The notes below the pieces were generated by a model. It made no database searches, had not been told where the DNA came from, and saw nothing but the letters and a program-made list of their open reading frames with translations. Of a DNA stretch of 25,819 nt, positions 1-6,957 are shown in pieces (the stretch's first letter is position 1; every line of letters starts with the position of its first letter). Location: positions 1 to 25,819 of the forward strand of contig CAVVIO010000043.1 in NCBI GenBank assembly GCA_963748095.1. Reading direction: 5' to 3'. The translations under genes and the position numbers were made by a program. The stretch comes from CAVVIO01 sp963748095 (GTDB lineage: Bacteria > Bacteroidota > Bacteroidia > Bacteroidales > UBA10428).

Positions 1-164
1 AAGTAGCTAAAGACGGTAGTTATTATTTTAATCTGACTGCTGCTAATACGCAAATTATTGGCACAAGTCAAATGTACACCTCAACGCAGGGGCGGGATAA
101 TGGAATTGCTTCCGTAAGAAAAAATGCACCCAAGGCAGAAATTGTTGATTTGAGTGTCAATTAA
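1..164 (+). CDS. YegP/UPF0339 (DUF1508) family protein, C-terminal fragment
   Basis: The reading frame is open from the window edge (frame starts at base 3) to a TAA at 162-164, giving 53 residues. The pattern KDGSYYFNLTAANTQIIGTS, then QMYTSTQGRDNGIASVRKNA and a final AEIVDLSVN, matches the second half of a YegP/DUF1508 unit: a small beta-alpha fold, often duplicated in tandem, with a KDG-YYF-LKA-N-Q-I start and an NGI-SVKKNAP helix. The function of the family is not established. The upstream part of the gene lies outside the window. It is the only plus-strand gene in the first 14 kb. Family assignment is by eye from motif similarity. Confidence 0.8.
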   Translation, partial: VAKDGSYYFNLTAANTQIIGTSQMYTSTQGRDNGIASVRKNAPKAEIVDLSVN

Positions 165-511
165 TATTACTTCATATGCAGTGACCTCTCGTTGGGGGTC
201 ATTACTTAAATGCTTTTTATCTCTTTCCAGAAAACTTTGGCTCCATCTATCATAAAGGATTGGGATTGATGTCTGCATGACGGTATAGGGAGGCTATTGG
301 AAAAAAAACGGACAACCTGACCACTTCGGACCGACTCTGATTGATCGGGCAGATGCTTAGATATCCTTGGGTATCCCTGATATGACTCATTATGGCGAAG
401 GGTGGAATAAACAACAACAATTCTGTATAAAATAAGGTAGCAGTTTATAATCTAACTATCTCTTTTTTGGCTCATCTGTGGCTGAATGTTATATTGTTAG
501 CGGGTTGTGCT
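165..511. other. intergenic stretch without a recognisable gene
   Basis: Apart from the weak hairpin at 182-201 I see no gene here. Open frames on either strand are short and do not resemble a known family. The last 20 bases before the ParE stop codon (about 490-509) hold TTGTTAGCGGGTTGTGC, a GTTRRRC-like string of the kind seen near cassette boundaries, but a paired site is not evident. Confidence 0.4.
182..201 (+). terminator. weak hairpin downstream of the YegP-like gene
   Basis: TGACCTC and GGGGTCA form a 7-bp stem with one mismatch around a 6-nt loop, 18 nt after the stop codon. T-rich sequence follows only after a gap. It may end transcription of the partial gene, but it lacks a proper U-tract. 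Confidence 0.3.
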
Positions 512-805
512 TTATTTTATATAATCAATATCTTTTTTATTTATATGAAGATATGTCAAATAAATAATATCGTCTGTTATCTGATAAAATATCGTAGTTT
601 GTTTACTTAATACTGCTTTTCTTAATTCAGGTTTAATAGTCGAGGCGGGAAACATATGTGGATTTTGAATTATCAAATCAAGTTGATGACTAAGTTTACT
701 TTTAAAATGATCGACTTCTTTATCAGTCCATTTAAATTTGATGTCATCTAAAATTTCTTCGAGATTTTTAATTGATTCGTCCGACCATCGTAATTTATAA
801 ACCAT
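512..805 (-). CDS. ParE/RelE-superfamily toxin of a type II toxin-antitoxin pair
   Basis: This 97-residue protein has the usual length and layout of a RelE/ParE toxin. It starts YKLRWSDESIKNLEEILDDI, the first beta strand and the N-terminal helix of the fold. A second helix follows (EVDHFKSKLSHQLDLIIQNP), then LRKAVLSKQTTIFYQITDDIIYLTYL, the basic beta hairpin that ends ParE-like toxins. Family members either cleave ribosome-bound mRNA (RelE) or poison DNA gyrase (ParE), and the sequence alone does not decide which. The start codon overlaps the end of the upstream gene by 11 nt, the antitoxin-first order typical of such operons. The pair sits at the distal end of the minus-strand cassette-like region. 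Confidence 0.85.
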   Translation of the reverse strand: MVYKLRWSDESIKNLEEILDDIKFKWTDKEVDHFKSKLSHQLDLIIQNPHMFPASTIKPELRKAVLSKQTTIFYQITDDIIYLTYLHINKKDIDYIK

Positions 806-1022
806 ATCTATCTTTTACTTCATCGTGGGAGATAGTTCGTCCATTTTTAATATCATTCAGTCCTCTCTCTATACCGGTTTTCTGAGATTCTGATAAATCA
901 TCCCACCAATCATTATTTACAGATCTTGAGTCTTTTACAATTTTTAAATATTCAATGGTTTCCTTATCGTCCAGCTTTGTCAGCCATTCTATAAGTTCTA
1001 ATTTAATTGCTTCGTGTCCCAT
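795..1022 (-). CDS. antitoxin partner of the ParE-type toxin
   Basis: This small acidic protein of 75 residues is encoded directly upstream of the toxin and overlaps it by 11 nt. The N-terminal half is helical and could dimerise. The C-terminal half, with WWDDLSESQKTGIERGLNDI and then NGRTISHDEVKDRYGL, is the pattern of short Bacteroidota antitoxins paired with ParE/RelE toxins: Trp-rich, an I--GL-DI---GR turn, then a helix that docks on the toxin. Members neutralise the toxin and usually repress their own operon. I cannot place the DNA-binding fold with certainty. It is preceded at 1080-1220 by a truncated copy of the dispersed repeat, which lacks the promoter end, so its promoter is not obvious. 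Confidence 0.75.
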   Translation of the reverse strand: MGHEAIKLELIEWLTKLDDKETIEYLKIVKDSRSVNNDWWDDLSESQKTGIERGLNDIKNGRTISHDEVKDRYGL

Positions 1023-1079
1023 GATATTTTTTTATCAAAGTTACAATAATTGTCGGAATTGACACCTGGCATGCAGCCC

Positions 1080-1220
1080 AACATTCGCATTAACACTTCC
1101 GATACCTTGGGATGTCTTTATGGTAATAATAGCACATGTGTTATCTGTCTTTAACTACCTGCTCTACCGGTTCCATCCTGAATTTTATGATAGCTGGTTC
1201 GTTCGTTTTTCATTTTTCCT
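1080..1220 (-). repeat. dispersed repeat, copy A (left half only)
   Basis: Plus-strand text from AACATTCGCATTAACAC through GGATGTCTTTATGG, ATAGCACATGTGTT, CCGGTTCCATCCTGAATTTT and GTTCGTTTTTCAT matches the left half of copies at 3500-3800, 6504-6809 and 9203-9475. Similarity stops at the stop codon of the DJ-1 gene (1223), so the right half with its promoter is missing. The strand given is that of the genes the repeat precedes. Confidence 0.85.
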
Positions 1221-1222
1221 AT

Positions 1223-1807
1223 TTATACAAATCTCATATAATGCTTTACAACCTTTAAGTTTTCTTTATCTGTCAGCATTTCTAATAATGTAAATGCAAC
1301 ATCAATAGCTGTTGATGGTCCAGTTGATGTTATAATATTTTTGTCCACGACTATTTTTTCATCCTTAACAATTGCTCCAAATTCAGCAAGTTGTTTTCTT
1401 CTTTGTCCATCTAATAAGTCATAGGTGGTTGCATTTCTATTTTTTAATACTCCTGATTTCGCAACCGGAAGTGCAGCAACACATATTGAAGCAATGATTT
1501 TCCCTTGATTATCAAATTGTCGAATCAGGCTCAAGAATTTTTCATCAAATGCATCTTCATAAAATCCCGATTTTTCAAATCCACCAGGTATGGCAAGAGC
1601 ATCATAATCATTTACATTTATTTCACTAAAATCCAACTCAGGTTTTACAACAAAATTCCATGTACATTTTATTTCTTTTCTCAATCCAGTTGTTTTTAAA
1701 TCCACCGGGTCTGTCCCATATAACCTACTCCAGCCTATTACATCTGTAAATACGCTTGCCTCATATTCTTCAAATCCCTGTGCTAAAAATAATAAAACTC
1801 TTTTCAT
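1223..1807 (-). CDS. DJ-1/PfpI superfamily protein
   Basis: This protein of 194 residues has the usual length for a single-domain DJ-1/PfpI protein. It begins MKRVLLFLAQGFEEYEASVF, with the conserved acidic residue (E16) after the first strand. ALAIPGGF (residues 70-77) follows, then the nucleophile-elbow segment IIASICVAALPVAKSG with the reactive cysteine C109. DIVAF-like and STGPSTAIDVAFTLLEML segments close the fold. Family members act as glyoxalases/deglycases, chaperones or peptidases, and the exact activity cannot be read from sequence. It lies 110 nt after lgt and ends 3 nt from repeat copy A. Its leader contains a near copy of the last bases of lgt (see the direct repeat at 1816-1931). 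No clear promoter of its own is seen. Confidence 0.9.
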   Translation of the reverse strand: MKRVLLFLAQGFEEYEASVFTDVIGWSRLYGTDPVDLKTTGLRKEIKCTWNFVVKPELDFSEINVNDYDALAIPGGFEKSGFYEDAFDEKFLSLIRQFDNQGKIIASICVAALPVAKSGVLKNRNATTYDLLDGQRRKQLAEFGAIVKDEKIVVDKNIITSTGPSTAIDVAFTLLEMLTDKENLKVVKHYMRFV

Positions 1808-1815
1808 ATATTTTT

Positions 1816-1931
1816 CCTTATTAATTGTGCGGTTGTCTTTTTTTCGGCTGTTCGTTAAGTGCGATAGTTTACAGAGTTAAAGTTACCTGTTTTACACCAA
1901 ATTAGTGCTTAACCTTGTTAATTGTGCGCTG
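1816..1931. repeat. 17-18 bp direct repeat linking the lgt end and the DJ-1 leader
   Basis: CCTTATTAATTGTGCGGTTG (1816-1835) and CCTTGTTAATTGTGCGCTG (1913-1931) match at 17 of the first 19 positions, with starts 97 bp apart. The second copy contains the stop codon and last codons of lgt; the first sits just upstream of the DJ-1 start codon. This looks like a duplication or insertion footprint. Confidence 0.7.
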
Positions 1932-2754
1932 AGCTTTTTGTCCTTCTAAGTCCATAAATTATAAATCCAATCCCCACTAAAATGAAAGGAAGGCTTAAAA
2001 GCTGCCCCATATTGAATGTCATTTTATTTTCAAATCCGACTTGGTTCTCCTTTACAAATTCAATTACAAATCTGGCTGTAAAAAATAAAACAGTTGCAAG
2101 CCCAACGAAGAATCCGTTCTTAAGTCTATCTCTCATTTTTTTGTAAAGAATCATCATAATCGTAAAAATGATTAAATAAGAAATTGCTTCGTACAATTGA
2201 GCTGGGTGTCTCGGTACGTTATCTACCCGCTCAAAAATTACACCCCAGGGTTTTGTTGTCGGTGTGCCGATAATTTCAGAGTTCATGAAGTTTCCAAGTC
2301 TGATAAATGCGAACAGCAAGCCTGCAACAACCGCAATCAAATCAATGGTGTCAATCATTGAATGTTTAGTCTTTCGAGAATAGAAATATAACGCAATCAG
2401 TACTCCTATTACACCACCATGACTTGCCAATCCTTGATATCCTGTAAACTTTATTCCACCATCAGGAGGAAAGGTAATTGGAAGAATCATTTCCAGGGGA
2501 TGTGATAAATAGTAAGAAGGCTCATAAAATAAACAATGTCCTAATCGTGCCCCTGCTATAATCCCAATCACACTAAAAATTGATAATTTTTCCAGATGCT
2601 CAGATGGAATGTTTTCTCTTTTATAAATCCAGCCTAAAATGTAGATGCAAAGAATTAATCCACCTGCAAAGAGGATACTATAATACCTAAGTGAGAATCC
2701 GAAAATGTTTATTATCTCAGGGTCAGGATTCCAGTGAATATAGTTTAAAATCAT
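1918..2754 (-). CDS. lgt: prolipoprotein diacylglyceryl transferase
   Basis: Lgt transfers diacylglycerol from phosphatidylglycerol to the lipobox cysteine of prelipoproteins at the inner membrane. About 278 residues with seven hydrophobic segments match the family. Conserved parts seen are AGARLGHCLFYEP (R70), GYQGLASHGG (H112, the counterpart of E. coli H103), FAFIRLGNFMNSE (R152, counterpart of R143), VPRHPAQLYEA (183-190) and TARFVIEFVKENQ (R228, E232). I chose ATG 2754 because it overlaps the stop of the preceding small ORF as ATGA, the classic sign of translational coupling; an in-frame ATG at 2766 also exists. The gene is third in an overlapping operon behind an ECF sigma factor and a one-helix protein. 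A Bacteroidota chromosome usually has another lgt, so this may be an accessory copy. Confidence 0.93.
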   Translation of the reverse strand: MILNYIHWNPDPEIINIFGFSLRYYSILFAGGLILCIYILGWIYKRENIPSEHLEKLSIFSVIGIIAGARLGHCLFYEPSYYLSHPLEMILPITFPPDGGIKFTGYQGLASHGGVIGVLIALYFYSRKTKHSMIDTIDLIAVVAGLLFAFIRLGNFMNSEIIGTPTTKPWGVIFERVDNVPRHPAQLYEAISYLIIFTIMMILYKKMRDRLKNGFFVGLATVLFFTARFVIEFVKENQVGFENKMTFNMGQLLSLPFILVGIGFIIYGLRRTKSSAHN

Positions 2755-2945
2755 CCGCCCTGACAAATAATTGTTATAAAAATGAACATGACCAGGCCAA
2801 AGAGAAACCTTTGTAATTTGATATTCATGTTTTCTGGTTTCTCAATAATTGACAGAATTTCATTTGATTCTATTAGCTGTAAAGCATTCATAATCTTCAG
2901 TTGCTCCCAGGCTAGTTTAAGATTGTTCAGATGCATGATACTCAT
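2751..2945 (-). CDS. small one-helix membrane protein, candidate anti-sigma partner
   Basis: This 64-residue ORF starts inside the sigma gene and ends in the lgt start codon. The N-terminal part (HLNNLKLAWEQLKIMNALQL and an ESNEILSIIEK helix) is soluble and amphipathic. Residues about 45-60 (RFLFGLVMFIFITIICQGG) form one membrane segment near the C-terminus. The start could be ATG 2945 or 2936. I do not recognise a named family. The order ECF sigma, then a short soluble domain fused to one membrane helix, resembles small anti-sigma modules in Bacteroidota, so sigma sequestration is an inference from position. The two overlaps imply coupled translation with both neighbours, which supports it being real. 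Confidence 0.65.
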   Translation of the reverse strand: MSIMHLNNLKLAWEQLKIMNALQLIESNEILSIIEKPENMNIKLQRFLFGLVMFIFITIICQGG

Positions 2946-3420
2946 TGTTAAATTTCATTTTTAATTGAGTTTTTACTCGATTGAAGCGAGTGCCGACGTT
3001 AGTTGGAGACATGTTTAAAATTTCAGCGATTTCTTTGTTCTGGTAGCCTTCCAGATGCAGTACTACAATAGCTTTGTCAATATCCTTTAATGATTGAATG
3101 ATAATAAAAAGCAACTCTACATTATCATCAGCTTTTGCATTGGCAATATAAGGGTGGTGTAAGTCAAATGGTTCGACAGTTACTGATTTCTTCTCTTTTT
3201 TGATTTTAGTGAGAATCGTATTAAGACTTACCCGATAAATCCAAGTACTGATTTCAGATTCTCCACGAAATGTATCGAATGATTTCCAAAGTTGAAGAAT
3301 GATATCTTGAAAAGCATCTTTTTGATCCTCATTACTTCCGTAATATATTTTACAGAGGCTTCTGATAGTGCCTCTGTTTTCGTTTATTATTTGAATGAAG
3401 TTCTGCTTTTTTAATTCCAT
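2917..3420 (-). CDS. ECF-type RNA polymerase sigma-70 factor
   Basis: This protein of 167 residues is typical of ECF sigma factors that have only regions 2 and 4. Region 2 covers about residues 12-75, including DAFQDIILQLWKSFDTFRGE and then STWIYRVSLNTIL, the core-binding and -10 recognition helices. Region 4 covers about 108-158, with DKAIVVLHLEGYQNKEIAEI and NMSPTNVGTRFNRVKTQLKM, the helix-turn-helix for the -35 element. It would direct RNA polymerase to a small regulon, perhaps its own operon. The promoter-like element of repeat copy B (3745-3776) lies about 325 nt upstream and points into it. The following ORF overlaps its 3' end and is a candidate anti-sigma factor. Confidence 0.93.
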   Translation of the reverse strand: MELKKQNFIQIINENRGTIRSLCKIYYGSNEDQKDAFQDIILQLWKSFDTFRGESEISTWIYRVSLNTILTKIKKEKKSVTVEPFDLHHPYIANAKADDNVELLFIIIQSLKDIDKAIVVLHLEGYQNKEIAEILNMSPTNVGTRFNRVKTQLKMKFNNEYHASEQS

Positions 3421-3499
3421 TTCAAGCTATTGCTTTTATTGTATTAGTATCAAAATTTTAGGAATTGTCACAGTCGGATGATGATTTTTTAGCTGCTAG

Positions 3500-3800
3500 C
3501 TTTGCGCACAAACATACCCCCCATAAACATACCTGTCTTTATGATTATTATAGCGCATGTGTTTTCTGTTTGTAACTGTCTGATGTGCCGATTCCATCCT
3601 GGATTTTATAATAGTTGTTAAGTTCGTTTTTCATATCTGTTTTACATTTCTTTTAGCCGTTTAGTAAACAACTGCAAAGGTTTATAATCCTTTCTGCTTT
3701 TAACTACGATTGAGTTCTTCTTTTTCTGGTTGCGGTTTATAATATAAATGTTAAAGATAATGCAGTAAAAAGCAAATTTTTGAGAGGTGGTCATCATCCT
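3500..3800 (-). repeat. dispersed repeat, copy B (near full length)
   Basis: It shares with copies A, C and E the blocks ATAAACATACCTGTCTTTAT, TTATTATAGCGCATGTGTTT, GATTCCATCCTGGATTTTAT, GTTAAGTTCGTTTTTCATAT, TTTTAGCCGTTTAGTAAAC and the right end AGTAAAAAGCAAATTT. It fills the spacer between the sigma gene start (3420) and the ATPase stop (3832). Read on the minus strand it is promoter, about 115-nt leader, short ORF beginning MKNEL, then the sigma operon. Confidence 0.88.
3745..3776 (-). promoter_or_regulatory. Bacteroidetes-type promoter in repeat copy B
   Basis: On the minus strand TTTG (3776-3773) is followed after exactly 20 nt by AACATTTA (3752-3745), one base off the TACATTTA found in copies C, D and E and close to the consensus TAnnTTTG. 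It points toward the sigma-lgt operon. Confidence 0.55.
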
Positions 3801-3831
3801 TTGTTTTAAACAAATTTAAAAAACGGTGTAT

Positions 3832-6384
3832 TTATAAAAGTGGTTTTTTAATCAGCTTAAAATGTTTATATAATTCAAACCAGGTAACACTAAAAAGACC
3901 TGCTAAGGCACAAATTATTATTTCTGTTATCCTTATTTTTTCAAATTGGAATAGGTCCAGTAGGAAAGGAATATTGAGGATGAGAATCAGAAACAGAACA
4001 GCTCCGCCAACAATCCATATAGCAGCTTTATTAGGAGTAACGATAATTTTGAAGATATTAGAGGTCCAGGAACGATTTGAAAAAATGACAGCGATGTTTG
4101 AGACTATCAAGGTAATAAAGGTAAATGTCCTGACAGCTTTTTCGGCATATCCCATTTTATGACCAATAAAATACACGAGAAGACAAATAATTAAGATTCC
4201 CAGACCTTGTACGCAACTTAATATTATTTTTTTTGCACCAAAAAAGGGTTCGTCAATTTTTTTTGGCGGTCGCGACATGACATTCATTTCTGCCTTTTCG
4301 GCTTCAAAAATGACTGAACAAGCCGGGTCGATTATCAGTTCAAGAAATACAATATGCACAGGCCACAGAATTAACGGCATATCGGCAAATAAAACTGGAA
4401 TTAAAGATAATCCTGCAATCGGGACATGAATGGCAAAGATATATCCCAAAGCTTTCTGCAGATTATCAAAAATTTTACGGCCCATCCTTACGGCTCCTAC
4501 AATAGAGGAAAAATTATCATCCATCAATACCAGCGAGGAGGCTTCCCTTGCCACATCAGTTCCTTTTTCTCCCATAGCGATTCCGATGTTTGCCGTTTTC
4601 AGTGCCGGAGCATCATTTACTCCATCGCCTGTCATAGCCACTATTTCATTGTTTTTCTTTAATGCATTGACAATTTTTAGTTTTTGTTCCGGAATAACTC
4701 TGGCAAAGACATTCACATTTTTTATCCTCTTGCTAAGTTCCTCTTCCGTCATTTCCTTCAACTCATCACCTTCAATACATAATTCGGGATTTTTCAACCC
4801 TATCTCTTTTGCAATGCTCATGGCTGTCAGCGAATAATCTCCTGTAATCATTATTACCCTGATACCGGCTTTGTAGCATTCGGCAACTGCATCAGGTATG
4901 TTTTTTCTGATAGGGTCTGATAGCCCGATTAATCCTATAAACTCAAAATTGAAATCATGCTGTGTTTTTGGCAGACTCCCGGTCTCTATTATTGCTTTTG
5001 TAACACCCAGCACCCTTAATCCGGCTGAAGCCATTTCAGTAACAGCCTTTTCATATTTGCCTTTCATGTTACTATCAAGATGGCAAAGGTCAAATATTGC
5101 TTCAGGTGCCCCTTTGGCCGCAATTATTTTGCCTTTTGTTCCGGTACTATTATACACTCTCGACATCGCCAACATTTCCTTTGTCAAAGGGTATTCCTTT
5201 TCCATTAGCCAATCGGCGTGAATATGCTCTGAATTTTGAAGGAACTTTTCACCCACATTGACTATGGCTTTCTCCATCGGGTCGAAAGGAGTAACCTGAC
5301 TCGATAAAATTCCGTACTCTATTATCTCATGAAATGGTTCTGGAAATTCTGTATTAGCAGAAACGGTATAAAAATCACTACCATTGTACAATCGGGTAAC
5401 CGTCATTTTATTTTGTGTCAGGGTTCCTGTTTTATCCGTACACAATACAGTTGCCGATCCAAGTGTTTCAATGGCAGCTGGCTTTCGGGTTAATACTTTA
5501 TTTTTAGACATACGCCACGCGCCAAGTGCAAGAAATACAGTAAGAACTACAGGAAATTCCTCGGGAAGCATTGCCATTGCTAATGTAATGCCTGCCAAAA
5601 ATCCGTTTAGCAAATCACCTCTGGTTAACGTATAAACAACTACAACCAATATACAAAGCGCAATTCCAATAATTGCCAAACGCTTTACAAGAATGCCCAT
5701 CTCTTTTTTTAACTTTGTAGGCTCTTCTTTTACCGATTCCAATGCTTTCCCAATCTTTCCAATTTCGGTGTTCAGTCCCGTTGCCACAATTTTTACAACG
5801 CCATTTCCCTGAACAATCATTGAACCTGAATAAACATAAGGAATATCATCGCCACCAGGGCTAAAATCCGAATCACCTTCCTTTCCTTCTCTTTTCCTGA
5901 CAGGAACGGATTCTCCGGTGAGCAGTGACTCATCAGCCATAAGGTTAATACACGACAAAACGAGCGCATCGGCCGGAACTCTGTCGCCCTCTTGCAATAC
6001 GACAATATCATCTGTTACAACTTCTTTGCCGGGTATCCTTTTTTCAATTCCATTTCTGATAACTAATGCTCTTGGGCTGGCAAGGTCCTTCAATGCATCC
6101 AGGGCTTTTTCTGTTTTTTTCTCCTGGTAAAATTCGATACCCATAATTACAAAAACAAAACCCAAAAGCATTAAACCCTCTTGTACATCTCCAAGCAAAA
6201 GATATAGTGTGCCACACGCAACCAATAAAAGGAACATCGGTTCTTTTACCACGCCAAATATGATGTGCCATATGCCTTTTGGCTTCGAAGAAGGAAGTTC
6301 GTTAAAACCTTGTTTTTCAAGCTTCTGTTTGACTTGCTCTTCGGACAAACCGCTGTATTTTTCTGTCTTAAATATTTTTCCCAT
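3832..6384 (-). CDS. P2-type cation-transporting ATPase (calcium-ATPase-like)
   Basis: This is a complete P-type ATPase of 850 residues with all cytoplasmic motifs. It has an N-terminal cation ATPase domain (SGLSEEQVKQKLEKQGFNEL), actuator TGES at 156-159, phosphorylation site DKTGTLT with D317, nucleotide-binding KGAPE at 424-428, and the hinge TGDGVNDAP at 585-593. Membrane helix M4 carries PEEFP (274-278) and M6 carries LELIIDPACS (681-690). Those are ion-site positions, and they differ from the PEGLP and TDGLPA patterns of SERCA-like calcium pumps. Ca2+ or another divalent cation is likely, but the ion is not certain. It is a single-gene unit: repeat copy C with its promoter lies 375 nt upstream and copy B lies 30 nt after the stop. 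Confidence 0.93.
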   Translation of the reverse strand: MGKIFKTEKYSGLSEEQVKQKLEKQGFNELPSSKPKGIWHIIFGVVKEPMFLLLVACGTLYLLLGDVQEGLMLLGFVFVIMGIEFYQEKKTEKALDALKDLASPRALVIRNGIEKRIPGKEVVTDDIVVLQEGDRVPADALVLSCINLMADESLLTGESVPVRKREGKEGDSDFSPGGDDIPYVYSGSMIVQGNGVVKIVATGLNTEIGKIGKALESVKEEPTKLKKEMGILVKRLAIIGIALCILVVVVYTLTRGDLLNGFLAGITLAMAMLPEEFPVVLTVFLALGAWRMSKNKVLTRKPAAIETLGSATVLCTDKTGTLTQNKMTVTRLYNGSDFYTVSANTEFPEPFHEIIEYGILSSQVTPFDPMEKAIVNVGEKFLQNSEHIHADWLMEKEYPLTKEMLAMSRVYNSTGTKGKIIAAKGAPEAIFDLCHLDSNMKGKYEKAVTEMASAGLRVLGVTKAIIETGSLPKTQHDFNFEFIGLIGLSDPIRKNIPDAVAECYKAGIRVIMITGDYSLTAMSIAKEIGLKNPELCIEGDELKEMTEEELSKRIKNVNVFARVIPEQKLKIVNALKKNNEIVAMTGDGVNDAPALKTANIGIAMGEKGTDVAREASSLVLMDDNFSSIVGAVRMGRKIFDNLQKALGYIFAIHVPIAGLSLIPVLFADMPLILWPVHIVFLELIIDPACSVIFEAEKAEMNVMSRPPKKIDEPFFGAKKIILSCVQGLGILIICLLVYFIGHKMGYAEKAVRTFTFITLIVSNIAVIFSNRSWTSNIFKIIVTPNKAAIWIVGGAVLFLILILNIPFLLDLFQFEKIRITEIIICALAGLFSVTWFELYKHFKLIKKPLL

Positions 6385-6503
6385 AGTATTAGTTATTTGC
6401 TTGATTTTTTTGCTCTTACTTTTTTGGTTGTTTCAAAAAGGGCTTCTTTATTTTGCTTACTCTTATATATCTTTAAAGTTCGTAGTCTCTGCCGCTTGTT
6501 TCT

Positions 6504-6809
6504 ATCATTCGCATAAACACTCCCGATGCTTCGGGATGTCTTTATGGTTATTACAGCACATGTGTTTTTTGTTAGTAACTACTTGCTGTACCGGTTCCAT
6601 CCTGAATTTTATGATAGATGTTAAGTTCGTTTTTCATATCTGTTTTATATTTCTTTTAGCCGTTTAGTTAACCATTTGTAAACGATTGCAAACGGTTTTA
6701 TTCTGTCTGCCTGCAACTGTTTTTAATTTTCCCCAACCTCCGGTTATCGTTCGGGTAATAAATGTAATGGATATTCAAATAAAAAGCAAATTCCTTTTAT
6801 GATCTTTCC
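6504..6809 (-). repeat. dispersed repeat, copy C (full length)
   Basis: This is the best-preserved copy. From the left it holds ATTCGCATAAACACTCCC, a small hairpin TCCCGA-TGCT-TCGGGA, GATGTCTTTATGGTTATTAC, AGCACATGTGTT, CCGGTTCCATCCTGAATTTT, GTTAAGTTCGTTTTTCATAT, TTTTAGCCGTTTAGTTAACC, TTGTAAACGATTGCAAACGG, TCTGCCTGCAACTG, and the right end ATTCAAATAAAAAGCAAATT. The right third also matches copy D, up to the shared CTTTC at the end. It lies between the ATPase start (6384) and the permease stop (6958). The remaining spacer 6810-6957 shows no gene. Confidence 0.9.
6759..6790 (-). promoter_or_regulatory. Bacteroidetes-type promoter in repeat copy C
   Basis: Minus-strand TTTG (6790-6787), 20 nt, then TACATTTA (6766-6759). 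It points toward the P-type ATPase, whose start codon lies about 375 nt downstream through the repeat. Confidence 0.6.
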
Positions 6810-6957
6810 AGCAGTAATTCAGGTAATTGTATATAAAGGGTGATGATGGGATTTACACCTGGATAGGATAATAGCGTATGTGCAGCATTTTCAATTATCA
6901 GGATCCTGTATGCGAATCATTCGTGCACCAATGGGACGTGTCACCCAACATAAATTT

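Noticed and set aside
81..278. 65-codon minus-strand frame over the YegP-like fragment
   Set aside because: It is antisense to a recognisable conserved protein and has no similarity of its own.
296..435. Possible gene relic around GGACAACCTGACCACTTCGG
   Set aside because: Short peptides such as GQPDHFGPTLIDRADA and MTHYGEGWNKQQQ do not match a family I can name, so no claim is made.
6635..6700. The mini-ORF beginning MKNEL in the repeats as a gene
   Set aside because: It stops at different positions in each copy and the differences are mostly non-synonymous, so I report it as an observation, not as a CDS.
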